From positions 1 to 22,631 of the forward strand of contig JBELIG010000027.1 of NCBI GenBank assembly GCA_042091035.1: a stretch of 22,631 bases of DNA, in the 5' to 3' direction. The notes under the pieces were generated by a model. That model was not told where the DNA came from, searched no databases, and saw only the letters and a program-made list of their open reading frames with translations. The DNA is from AM-2324 sp042091035. GTDB lineage: Bacteria; Bacteroidota; Bacteroidia; Chitinophagales; Saprospiraceae. Shown one piece after another: positions 7,815 to 14,022 of this stretch (position 1 is the first letter of the stretch; each line of letters starts with the position of its first letter). The position numbers and the translations under genes were made by a program.

Positions 7815-7835
7815 AAAATGGGACACTTAGTCCCA
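7813..7835 (-). terminator. Hairpin terminator of the minus-strand PspC-like gene
   Basis: Arms TGGGAC (7819-7824) and GTCCCA (7830-7835) enclose a 5-nt loop that contains the TAA stop codon of the PspC-like gene. On the minus strand the hairpin is followed by six T (7818-7813), which overlap the stop codon of the convergent DUF4159 gene. Confidence 0.65.
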
Positions 7836-8039
7836 GATTAAATTCTTTTTGCGGTAAATATATCTCTTTACGTTCAGCCAAAATGCAGCAAATAAATATG
7901 CAATGACTGAGGATCCTAAGGTTGCAAAGGAAATATAGATAAAGTATAACCTTATTCTAGTTGGTGCGATCTGCATTCTCTTACCCAAGTAAGAACACAC
8001 ACCATAAGCAGACTGATCTACGAAATTTCTAAATAGCAT
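7827..8039 (-). CDS. Small PspC-domain membrane protein
   Basis: 70 aa from the ATG at 8039-8037 (MLFRNFVDQ). An ATG at 8087 would add 16 residues, but that extension is poorly conserved-looking and lies in an imperfect hairpin (8044-8082), so I prefer the shorter form. GVCSYLGKRMQIAPTRIRLY is the opening of the PspC domain (in other members: GVCAGLAxyfgidpxxvRl), followed by one long hydrophobic stretch, IYISFATLGSSVIAYLFAA. PspC proteins are inner-membrane parts of envelope stress responses, but in Bacteroidota small ones of this kind are uncharacterised. It follows the OmpA lipoprotein gene on the same strand, 67 bp after its stop. Confidence 0.75.
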   Translation of the reverse strand: MLFRNFVDQSAYGVCSYLGKRMQIAPTRIRLYFIYISFATLGSSVIAYLFAAFWLNVKRYIYRKKNLIWD

Positions 8040-8043
8040 GTTT

Positions 8044-8082
8044 AACTTGTTTTTCTTAAAAATAGTGAAAAAAGAACAAGTT
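8044..8082 (-). repeat. Imperfect inverted repeat just upstream of the PspC-like start codon
   Basis: Arms AACTTGTT (8044-8051) and AACAAGTT (8075-8082) are separated by an A/T-rich spacer that can extend the stem past one mismatch. It lies between the OmpA-lipoprotein stop and the PspC ATG. It could be a weak terminator, a processing site or a translation-affecting leader structure; no T-tract follows. Confidence 0.4.
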
Positions 8083-8106
8083 CGCAATTACCCCAGTTTG
8101 TGTAAT

Positions 8107-9057
8107 TTATTTTTCTATTGGAATGATTATGATCTCGGTTCTTCTGTTCTTAGATTTATTTGCTTCACTAGTATTAGGAACTAATGGAACATAAAAGGAA
8201 CGTCCTGAAGCAGTTATTGTTTTAGGGTCCATGCCAAGTTTTATCAATTGGTTGACAACAGCTACCGCTCGTTTAGTGCTGATTTCCCAATTTTTACTTG
8301 GTGATCCGTCAGAATCTGAGTGCCCTTCAATAATAAATTCAAGATCAGGTTTTTGCTCAAAATTGGCCACAAATTTTTGGAGTGCATCTATGCCAGAGCG
8401 GTCTAATCGGGATGATCCTTTTTTGAATAGTAGCTCATGACTGAGGCTTAGGTAGAGTTTGTTGTTTTTTTGCTCAATTGAATACTGACCTTTTTCATAA
8501 GTCGAAAAGGAGGTATTTAAGTTGCCTTCTATTTCAGTGAGTTGATTTTGATAATAGCTCACCTGGTCATATAACATGTTTATTTCATATTGTTGCTTGG
8601 TGACCATATGTTCTAGAGAATCTAGATAGGCATCATTTTCAAATTCGTAATTTTCAATCCCTTTACTCGAATAAGCAAAAATCTTCTGCTCAGTTTCCAT
8701 TTCATTCATCTTGCGTTCCATTTCCATTTGAGTAAATGAATTTGCATTTATTAATGAATTATTGTCTGCTATAGCTTCTTCATATCGAGTATAGATATCT
8801 TCAAAATCATTAGCTAATCTCTTATTTCCGATAGTAAGAATTTCGTTTTCACTATAAGCGTCTCTAAGATTTCGTTCTGCAATAAGGAGATCCTGTTTTA
8901 GAATTTCATTTTCTTCCATTACGGTATGAAAGGATTTATTCTCATCCTTTGTTTTATTGGTAACTTCTTCGAGTTGCTTATATTTTTTGGCAGGTACACA
9001 GGAGATAAAACTCAGTAGCAATATAAAACTTAATGTTTTAGTGGTGGGATTCTTCAT
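8107..9057 (-). CDS. OmpA-family peptidoglycan-binding lipoprotein with coiled coil
   Basis: 316 aa. A signal peptide with lipobox-like SFISC puts the lipidated Cys at residue 20. Residues ~25-185 are rich in Glu, Lys, Asn and Gln with heptad-like spacing, probably a long coiled coil. The OmpA C-terminal domain follows at ~200-314: ELLFKKGSSRLDRSGIDAL, then FIIEGHSDSDGS (241-252), NWEISTKRAVAVVNQLI (256-272) and NRRTEI (304-309). These are the diaminopimelate-contacting Asp/Arg motifs of OmpA-like domains, so the protein should tie the outer membrane to peptidoglycan. The coiled coil would act as a spacer across the periplasm. It has its own upstream region (9058-9120), where I see no clear promoter match. 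Confidence 0.9.
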   Translation of the reverse strand: MKNPTTKTLSFILLLSFISCVPAKKYKQLEEVTNKTKDENKSFHTVMEENEILKQDLLIAERNLRDAYSENEILTIGNKRLANDFEDIYTRYEEAIADNNSLINANSFTQMEMERKMNEMETEQKIFAYSSKGIENYEFENDAYLDSLEHMVTKQQYEINMLYDQVSYYQNQLTEIEGNLNTSFSTYEKGQYSIEQKNNKLYLSLSHELLFKKGSSRLDRSGIDALQKFVANFEQKPDLEFIIEGHSDSDGSPSKNWEISTKRAVAVVNQLIKLGMDPKTITASGRSFYVPLVPNTSEANKSKNRRTEIIIIPIEK

Positions 9058-9120
9058 ATTAAAGCGTGTTCAATATTTTCTATTATAGATAGATAATAAA
9101 TATAAATTACAATATAATAT

Positions 9121-9152
9121 TAATAAACCACAATTTTAATTGTGGTTTATTA
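9121..9152 (-). terminator. Perfect 14-bp inverted repeat after arsS, probable terminator
   Basis: Arms 9121-9134 and 9139-9152 (TAATAAACCACAAT and its complement) flank loop TTTA, 32 bp beyond the arsS stop on the minus strand. There is no long T-tract, only T/A-rich sequence, so termination could be weak; it also sits upstream of the OmpA-lipoprotein start. Confidence 0.5.
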
Positions 9153-9184
9153 ATATTGGAAAAACCCGTTGATCTGATTAGTTT

Positions 9185-10261
9185 TTAGGTGAGTTCACCT
9201 CCACAACTCGAACCTGCACCAGCTGTACAGCCAAAGCAATGTTGGTTGATTATTATCGGTCTATGTTCCATTAATTGCTCCTGGTATTTAGAAATGTGGG
9301 TTGATTCTTTTACGCTAATTCTTAAATCTAGCATCTGGTTGAAGTCACAATCGTGAATATATCCATCCCAAGATATGGAAACAGTATTTAGGCACATGAG
9401 GCCATCAAGAGTTGCTGGATTGAACGCCTCTATTAATTTTTCCATGTAGGCCTCGTAGTTATCTGATTCTAAAAGGTAATCCAGGAATCTTGAGATAGGA
9501 AGATTGGTGATTGCAAAAAGCTGGTTGAAGCTAATGTCGAACTTTCGTTTCAACTGACGTTTAAATTCATCTTCCAATACTTTTTGTGCACTGGGTAAAA
9601 ATGCACCCGATGGATTATAGACAAGGTCAAGATTAAGCTTTGAGCCTTCCTGCCCATAACCTACTCGATTTAACATTTGCAGTGCCTTGATACTATCTTC
9701 AAACACACCATCTCCACGTTGACTATCCGTTCTGCCTTTACTGAAGTAAGGCAAACTAGAGACAACCTGTACCTTATTTTTTGCATAAAATTCTGGAAGA
9801 TCATGGTATTTGGGGTGTGCAACGATTATTGTAAGGTTGCAACGAACCATTACTTTCTTACCCGCTCCAAAAACTTCTTCTACAAACCATCTGAAATAGG
9901 GATGCATTTCAGGAGCACCACCTGTAATGTCAACAGTATGGATACTAGAGGAATTCTTGATGATACTTAAGCAAATATCTAAGTCTTCCTTTGACATGTT
10001 CTCCCTTTTTTTATCCGGACCTGCATCAACATGGCAATGTGCGCAAGTTTGATTACATAATTTCCCGATGTTTAATTGGAAAATTTCAGGCTTTAAAGCT
10101 TTAAGACCTTCTACTTGAGTCTCGTATACTTTATTGGAAAATTTCGGAAAACGTTTGTCTATATTTAGTTTCTGTCCATTAAGGACTTCCAATTGGTAGA
10201 ATGATGAACTCAGTTCACTTTTTCTAGCAGATAATGATTTTGTTTTTTGTTTTACTCCCAT
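9185..10261 (-). CDS. arsS: Arsenosugar biosynthesis-type radical SAM protein ArsS
   Basis: 358 aa. The radical SAM motif CNQTCAHC (Cys69, Cys73, Cys76) holds the SAM-binding 4Fe-4S cluster, and DITGGAPEM follows as the GGE-like SAM motif. The C-terminal region has Cys290, Cys305 and the signature CFGCTAGAGSSCGG (342-355), expected to bind further clusters. This architecture is the ArsS family (radical SAM/Cys-rich, DUF3641 C-terminus), linked to forming 5'-deoxyadenosyl-arsenic compounds on the way to arsenosugars. Some relatives are selenoproteins; here there is no in-frame UGA and the gene ends in TAA. The gene starts 18 bp after the AhpD-like gene, its usual partner. No arsM methyltransferase gene is in the window, so the arsenical substrate would have to come from elsewhere in the genome. 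Confidence 0.9.
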   Translation of the reverse strand: MGVKQKTKSLSARKSELSSSFYQLEVLNGQKLNIDKRFPKFSNKVYETQVEGLKALKPEIFQLNIGKLCNQTCAHCHVDAGPDKKRENMSKEDLDICLSIIKNSSSIHTVDITGGAPEMHPYFRWFVEEVFGAGKKVMVRCNLTIIVAHPKYHDLPEFYAKNKVQVVSSLPYFSKGRTDSQRGDGVFEDSIKALQMLNRVGYGQEGSKLNLDLVYNPSGAFLPSAQKVLEDEFKRQLKRKFDISFNQLFAITNLPISRFLDYLLESDNYEAYMEKLIEAFNPATLDGLMCLNTVSISWDGYIHDCDFNQMLDLRISVKESTHISKYQEQLMEHRPIIINQHCFGCTAGAGSSCGGELT

Positions 10262-10279
10262 TTTAGCTTAAACATTCAA

Positions 10280-10618
10280 TTACATGGATAGTTTCTTAAC
10301 GTGCTTCATCATTTGAGTCCCATATACAAGACTAGAACCTGCTCGAATTGCTGCTGATACATGTACTGCTTCCATCATCTGTTCTTCATCTGATCCTTTT
10401 TCCAAACATGTTGTCGAATATGCATCTATACAATAAGGACATTGTATTGTATGTGCAACGGCTAAAGCGATCAGCGCTTTTTCTCGTTCCGTTAGTGCGC
10501 CTTCCTTGAATACTTCACCATAGTAATCAAAGAATTTACCTCCCATTTCTTCCTGAAATTCCGTTATCTTACCAAAGTTCTTAAGGTCTTCGCTTCCAAA
10601 GTATGCATCTTTTGACAT
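10280..10618 (-). CDS. Arsenosugar-associated peroxidase-like protein (AhpD/carboxymuconolactone decarboxylase fold)
   Basis: 112 aa, one AhpD-like domain. The redox pair CPYC is at residues 60-63, preceded by EREKALIALAVAHTIQ and followed by IDAYSTTCLEKG with a third Cys at 71; His86 in EAVHVSAAIRAG matches the conserved His of the family. The family of AhpD-like proteins encoded beside arsS is known by co-occurrence; its reaction is not established. It is the first gene of the pair, 18 bp upstream of arsS. Its start codon is 33 bp from the ATG of a divergent lipoprotein gene, so the control regions must overlap. Confidence 0.88.
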   Translation of the reverse strand: MSKDAYFGSEDLKNFGKITEFQEEMGGKFFDYYGEVFKEGALTEREKALIALAVAHTIQCPYCIDAYSTTCLEKGSDEEQMMEAVHVSAAIRAGSSLVYGTQMMKHVKKLSM

Positions 10619-10629
10619 AGGTCACTTTT

Positions 10630-10660
10630 TAAATATAGTTATTTGATTAAAATGTGTAAA
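10630..10660 (-). promoter_or_regulatory. Possible promoter of the AhpD-like/arsS pair
   Basis: On the minus strand TTTA (10660-10657), a 19-bp gap, then TATATTTA (10637-10630): each box is one base (A for G) off the TTTG and TAnnTTTG consensus. The start codon at 10618 is 11 bp further on, so the leader would be very short. The -33 part overlaps the start codon of the divergent lipoprotein gene. Confidence 0.3.
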
Positions 10661-11215
10661 TATAAACTACCCGCAAATATTATATATTTTGTTCTTCCCT
10701 TATTTTCTTTAATGTTCCTTTTTGCTTGTTCAAAAGAATCAAGAAGAAAACTTACTGATGATCCTGCGAATAATTTATATGTTCTTGAAAGTAAGTACGC
10801 AGCAGGATTTTTTGTTTCCGAAGACAGGCCATTACTTCCTCCTCCTTTTAATGTAGTTGTCGTGCAGTCCTGTTTCCTTACAGATTCAACAGACAATTTT
10901 TCAGAAGCTGTGCTATTAGCTGCATCAGCAGATTCAAAAATACAAATTGAGGGTCGTCTGGTTTGTGGGATGCGATTTAAGCATCATGATACACAAGCTT
11001 ATAAGACTATATCCGTCTTTATACCCGCTCAAGGTAGCCCTTTTAAATATTTACATCAGGATCAGTTCAGGTTAAAGTATGATGAAATGCTAAGGATTGT
11101 GCAAAGTTGGACCTATAATTATTTGGGATATTCAGATTGGAGTTTTGATGGCTGGGTTAGTATTAACTTTATTCAAGATGGGCTGGAGACCTGCCTTGAT
11201 GTTAAGGATAATTAA
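10652..11215 (+). CDS. Unknown lipoprotein divergent from the arsS pair
   Basis: 187 aa from the ATG at 10652; a TTG at 10643 would add three residues, but the ATG is more likely. A hydrophobic signal (IIYFVLPLFSLMFLFAC) leads to Cys26 in an LFAC lipobox, so it should be membrane-anchored outside the cytoplasm. The mature part is mixed, with a triple Pro run (LLPPPFNVVVV), two Cys-bearing segments (VVVVQSCFLTDS and GRLVCGMRFKHHD), an aromatic-rich patch near YNYLGYSDWSFDGWVS, and one late Cys in LETCLDV. I do not recognise the family. Its neighbours are arsS on one side and an acyltransferase downstream on the same strand, 86 bp away. A role with either is unproved. Confidence 0.7.
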   Translation: MCKYKLPANIIYFVLPLFSLMFLFACSKESRRKLTDDPANNLYVLESKYAAGFFVSEDRPLLPPPFNVVVVQSCFLTDSTDNFSEAVLLAASADSKIQIEGRLVCGMRFKHHDTQAYKTISVFIPAQGSPFKYLHQDQFRLKYDEMLRIVQSWTYNYLGYSDWSFDGWVSINFIQDGLETCLDVKDN

Positions 11216-11237
11216 CACTTTTTCCATTTATATAAAT

Positions 11238-11245
11238 TATCTTTG
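11238..11245 (+). promoter_or_regulatory. Candidate -7 box upstream of the acyltransferase gene
   Basis: TATCTTTG is an exact TAnnTTTG match, 56 bp before the ATG at 11302 and 22 bp after the stop of the lipoprotein gene. No convincing -33 element is seen at the right distance, so the acyltransferase may instead be read from the upstream gene. Confidence 0.3.
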
Positions 11246-11301
11246 TTCAACATTTTATTCTTTGCTTTGTTTCTTCTCAGTACTTAACAAACTCATTTAA
11301 T

Positions 11302-12555
11302 ATGATATATAATAGGTTGGCTGGTTCATTAAACGGGGTAAAAGACGCTAATCTTCTTTTGAATAAAGATGAGTGGTCAGCTTTTCTTTTTCAAGATATA
11401 TCTTATTTAAAAGCAGCTTGGGAAAAAGTACAGCCTAAAGAGAGGCAATTACTTAGCTTTGAGGTTCTCAAAGCGATACAGGAAAAGCCTCCTGTGGGAA
11501 TGGAAATGTACTACATTTTATTAGAAAAAGCTGGAGAACTTGTAGGATTGGCATATTTCCAGCTTATGGATCTGGATTTAAGCAACAGTGTACGTAAAGG
11601 CGCAGAGCCTAGTTCTCAAAGGGGTAAAGTGTATTTCAAGCTTAAATCTTTCATACGCTCCAGGATTAATATAAAGTTATTGGTTTGTGGAAATTTTCTC
11701 ACTTCAGGTGATCAATCACATCATTTTATTCGTGAAGATTTGGTACAAGAGGGAAGTCAATTTTTAATTGATACTTCAGAGGCTCTTCTAAAGCTTGTTT
11801 CAAAGACTTGCAAGCCATTGAGGGGCGTAGTGTTTAAGGATCTTTATGATTACAATGAAGAACAAACTTCACTATTCAAAAGAAATAATTTTTTAAAGTC
11901 TAAGTTCCAACCTAGAATGGTGTTTAATCTCGACCCTTCTTGGAAATCCTTCGATGACTATTTACAGTCTATTACTTCTAAGTATCGTGTACGTATTAAA
12001 AAGGCGCAGAGTAAAATTGAGAGTTTTGAGATTAGATCTTTAAATGCAGACGAAATTCTTGCTTATGATACTGAGATAAACACTCTTTTTGAAGAGATTA
12101 TATCCAATGTAAGTTTCAATGCCTTGAAGTTTCCAGAAGGCTATTTCGCAAATCTAAAAAGGAATCTTGGTGATGAATTTGAATTCTTCGGATTTTTTAA
12201 AGATGGAGAATTCAAAGGATTTTATTCAATGTTTCATGGTAAAGAAGAACTTGAAGCGCACTACATCGGAGTTCGAAATAAAGACAACAAAAAATACAAA
12301 ATCTATTTCAACTTGCTTTTAGAGTTGACTCGTATTGGTATTGAGAGAGGTTATAAGCGGATTAATTTCTCAAGAACAGCAATGGAGATCAAATCATCTG
12401 TTGGAGCTATTGGCGAAGATTTAAACTGTTACTATAAACATCCAAACCCTGTTTTACAGGCTTTTACCGTTTTTTTGTTTAGATTTTTAAAACCGGCAAA
12501 AGTAAAATGGACACCACGATCTCCATTTAAAAAAACAAAAAAAGCAGGACACTAA
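11302..12555 (+). CDS. GNAT/FemAB-like acyltransferase domain protein
   Basis: 417 aa, no signal peptide, so cytoplasmic. The C-terminal half resembles the BioF2/FemAB-type GNAT fold: SFDDYLQSITSKYRVRIKKA (a basic helix that opens the second GNAT unit in this group), then EFEFFGFFKDGEFKGFYSMF, ELEAHYIGVRN and IYFNLLLELTRIGIERGY, and INFSRTAMEIKSSVGA near the end. The N-terminal half has a matching pattern (MEMYYILLEKAGELVGLAYF), suggesting a tandem GNAT pair as in FemX proteins. Proteins of this kind transfer aminoacyl or acyl groups in cell-wall or lipid metabolism; the substrate here is unknown. Its last codons overlap the stop of the convergent anti-sigma gene by 4 bp. Its Lys-rich C-terminus (KKTKKAGH) is encoded by that gene's terminator. 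Confidence 0.75.
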   Translation: MIYNRLAGSLNGVKDANLLLNKDEWSAFLFQDISYLKAAWEKVQPKERQLLSFEVLKAIQEKPPVGMEMYYILLEKAGELVGLAYFQLMDLDLSNSVRKGAEPSSQRGKVYFKLKSFIRSRINIKLLVCGNFLTSGDQSHHFIREDLVQEGSQFLIDTSEALLKLVSKTCKPLRGVVFKDLYDYNEEQTSLFKRNNFLKSKFQPRMVFNLDPSWKSFDDYLQSITSKYRVRIKKAQSKIESFEIRSLNADEILAYDTEINTLFEEIISNVSFNALKFPEGYFANLKRNLGDEFEFFGFFKDGEFKGFYSMFHGKEELEAHYIGVRNKDNKKYKIYFNLLLELTRIGIERGYKRINFSRTAMEIKSSVGAIGEDLNCYYKHPNPVLQAFTVFLFRFLKPAKVKWTPRSPFKKTKKAGH

Positions 12556-12567
12556 AGTGCCCTGTTT
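12529..12567 (-). terminator. Terminator of the sigma/anti-sigma operon, embedded in the acyltransferase gene end
   Basis: On the minus strand a stem of up to 12 bp (12567-12556 with 12553-12542, including G-U pairs) is followed by seven T (12543-12537), a G and seven more T (12535-12529). The TAG stop of the anti-sigma gene (12554-12552) lies in the hairpin tip. The T-tracts are the template for the Lys codons that end the convergent acyltransferase. Confidence 0.8.
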
Positions 12568-13289
12568 AAAAAGTAGTCTGTTGTATTTGTTTGGCTGGAT
12601 GTTACACTTATCTGGATAGTATATTCATCTATTTGTTTTATTTCTAGTTTTTTGGAATCTGATTGGAGTATAAGACCTTCTTTACTGTATGAAAGTTTGC
12701 TTACTTGGCCTATAAATGCAGCACCCTTTTTATCTGTTATCACTACTTCATCACCCATCTGCTTAGCTTTAAGAATCAGCTTGTTTTTATCTGTATCTTC
12801 GATCGCAAAGAATAAGGCACCTTCTTCCACATTAAATATACTTAATTCAATGTCTTGATCGTTGGTCCATATTCCAGCAAGCTTGCCAAAGGAAGTCGAT
12901 TTTTTGCTGTTAAGATTGACACTTCTGTTATTATTTATTAAAAAATCATTTCTATCTCCTTCGGAGATACTGACCTGTTCAAAATTTGATATTGGAATTA
13001 TCTTGGGCTCCGAATTAGGTGTTTCAGGGATTTCCATAAATACAATGGATTCTGAATTGTTTTGAGTACTATTTTTGCCTAAGAAAGAAATAAGGGCATA
13101 AGCATTTACAGCTAATAAGGTTACTGCTGCAGCAATACCAAATTGTCGGAACAGTATTCTAACTTTAGCTTTAGAACTATTTTCTTCAGAACGGAGCCTC
13201 GACTCTATTTTTTTCCATGAATCAGGATTTGGACTGACTCTTAGTTCTTCGCTTTTCTTTGAAATCTGATCAAAAAGATTCTTTCCCAT
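12552..13289 (-). CDS. Probable membrane anti-sigma factor paired with the ECF sigma gene
   Basis: 245 aa. Residues 1-45 are a cytoplasmic N-terminus (FDQISKKSEELRVSPNPDSWKKIESRL), one membrane helix spans about 50-70 (FGIAAAVTLLAVNAYALISFL), and the remaining ~170 residues would lie outside the membrane. The NPDSWKKIESRL helix is typical of short anti-sigma regions in Bacteroidota. It starts 11 bp after the sigma gene ends. It lacks a recognisable FecR domain or a zinc anti-sigma HxxxCxxC motif, and no TonB-dependent receptor gene follows, so it is not the usual iron or glycan trans-envelope arrangement. The outer part (for example LAGIWTNDQDIELSIFNVEE) may be a sensor domain; I do not recognise it. 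Confidence 0.7.
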   Translation of the reverse strand: MGKNLFDQISKKSEELRVSPNPDSWKKIESRLRSEENSSKAKVRILFRQFGIAAAVTLLAVNAYALISFLGKNSTQNNSESIVFMEIPETPNSEPKIIPISNFEQVSISEGDRNDFLINNNRSVNLNSKKSTSFGKLAGIWTNDQDIELSIFNVEEGALFFAIEDTDKNKLILKAKQMGDEVVITDKKGAAFIGQVSKLSYSKEGLILQSDSKKLEIKQIDEYTIQISVTSSQTNTTDYFLNRAL

Positions 13290-13300
13290 TATATATTATA

Positions 13301-13849
13301 TTAGTCAAGCGTTGTTTTATTCAATTTCTCCCAGTTTGCTCTGAGTTTTTTCTTAGCAAGGATAAGTTGAGATTTACTGGTGTTTATACTAATACCTAGT
13401 TTTTCAGCAATTTCTCTATGCTTATAGCCTTCAATAATGTACATATTGAACACTGTCCTGTAGCCTACTGGCAAGTTGTCAATTAGTTTTAGAATGTCTT
13501 GAGCCATTACATCCCCTTCTATGTGAACCGTGTCGCCAATTTGAAGATGACTATCATCAATACTGTCCGTAAATACTTTTTGCTTTCTTATAAGCATAAG
13601 GCATTCATTGACACAAATCCTTCGAGCCCAACCTTGAAAGCTGCCTGCTCCATGGTATTTATCTAACTTGGTAAGGATCTTATAAATAGATTCTATCATA
13701 ACATCCTCCGCTGTATCAGGGTCTTGGAAATACCTGCGAGAAACACCTAAGAGGAAAGGAGATAATAGATCATATAATTCCTTCTGAGCAGAAGGAATAC
13801 CATCTTTACAAGCCTCTATAAGTTCTTTTCGAATATCCATTAACCTCAT
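13301..13849 (-). CDS. ECF-type RNA polymerase sigma-70 factor
   Basis: 182 aa from the ATG at 13849; a second ATG three codons on (MDIRKELIEACKDG, 13840) may be the true start. Region 2 spans about 15-90: AQKELYDLLSPFLLGVSRRYF, then DTAEDVMIESIYKILTKLDKY and GSFQGWARRICVNECLMLIR. Region 4 spans about 120-172: LIDNLPVGYRTVFNMYIIEG, then HREIAEKLGISINTSKSQLI, the helix-turn-helix that reads the -35 element, and ILAKKKLR. ECF factors direct RNA polymerase to a small stress or envelope regulon and are usually held by the product of the next gene. The signal is unknown. No promoter with a clear TAnnTTTG box is visible upstream on this strand. Confidence 0.92.
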   Translation of the reverse strand: MRLMDIRKELIEACKDGIPSAQKELYDLLSPFLLGVSRRYFQDPDTAEDVMIESIYKILTKLDKYHGAGSFQGWARRICVNECLMLIRKQKVFTDSIDDSHLQIGDTVHIEGDVMAQDILKLIDNLPVGYRTVFNMYIIEGYKHREIAEKLGISINTSKSQLILAKKKLRANWEKLNKTTLD

Positions 13850-13986
13850 TTAGGGTACCATAGTCCTTGCAATGATAAGATGCAAAGTGATTTAACTTTG
13901 GTGTATTTTATAGAAAATAATTATCTTAAGCTATTAATAAATTATTTGGTTTTGAAAATTAGCTCAAATAAATTTCTATTTATTAA

Positions 13987-14014
13987 TTTGCTGACCATTC
14001 TTAAAAGTACTTTG
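13987..14014 (+). promoter_or_regulatory. Promoter-like sequence of lysA
   Basis: TTTG (13987-13990), a 17-bp gap, then TACTTTG (14008-14014), which is one base short of TAnnTTTG. The lysA ATG at 14023 follows 8 bp later, so a transcript from here would have almost no leader. Confidence 0.3.
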
Positions 14015-14022
14015 ATTTTATA

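Noticed and set aside
8040..8087. Sixteen-residue N-terminal extension of the PspC-like protein
   Set aside because: It consists of inverted-repeat sequence, and the PspC domain starts naturally after the internal ATG at 8039.
10639..10896. Minus-strand frame overlapping the unknown lipoprotein start
   Set aside because: Low-complexity shadow of the plus-strand lipoprotein gene, which has a signal peptide and lipobox and is the better call.
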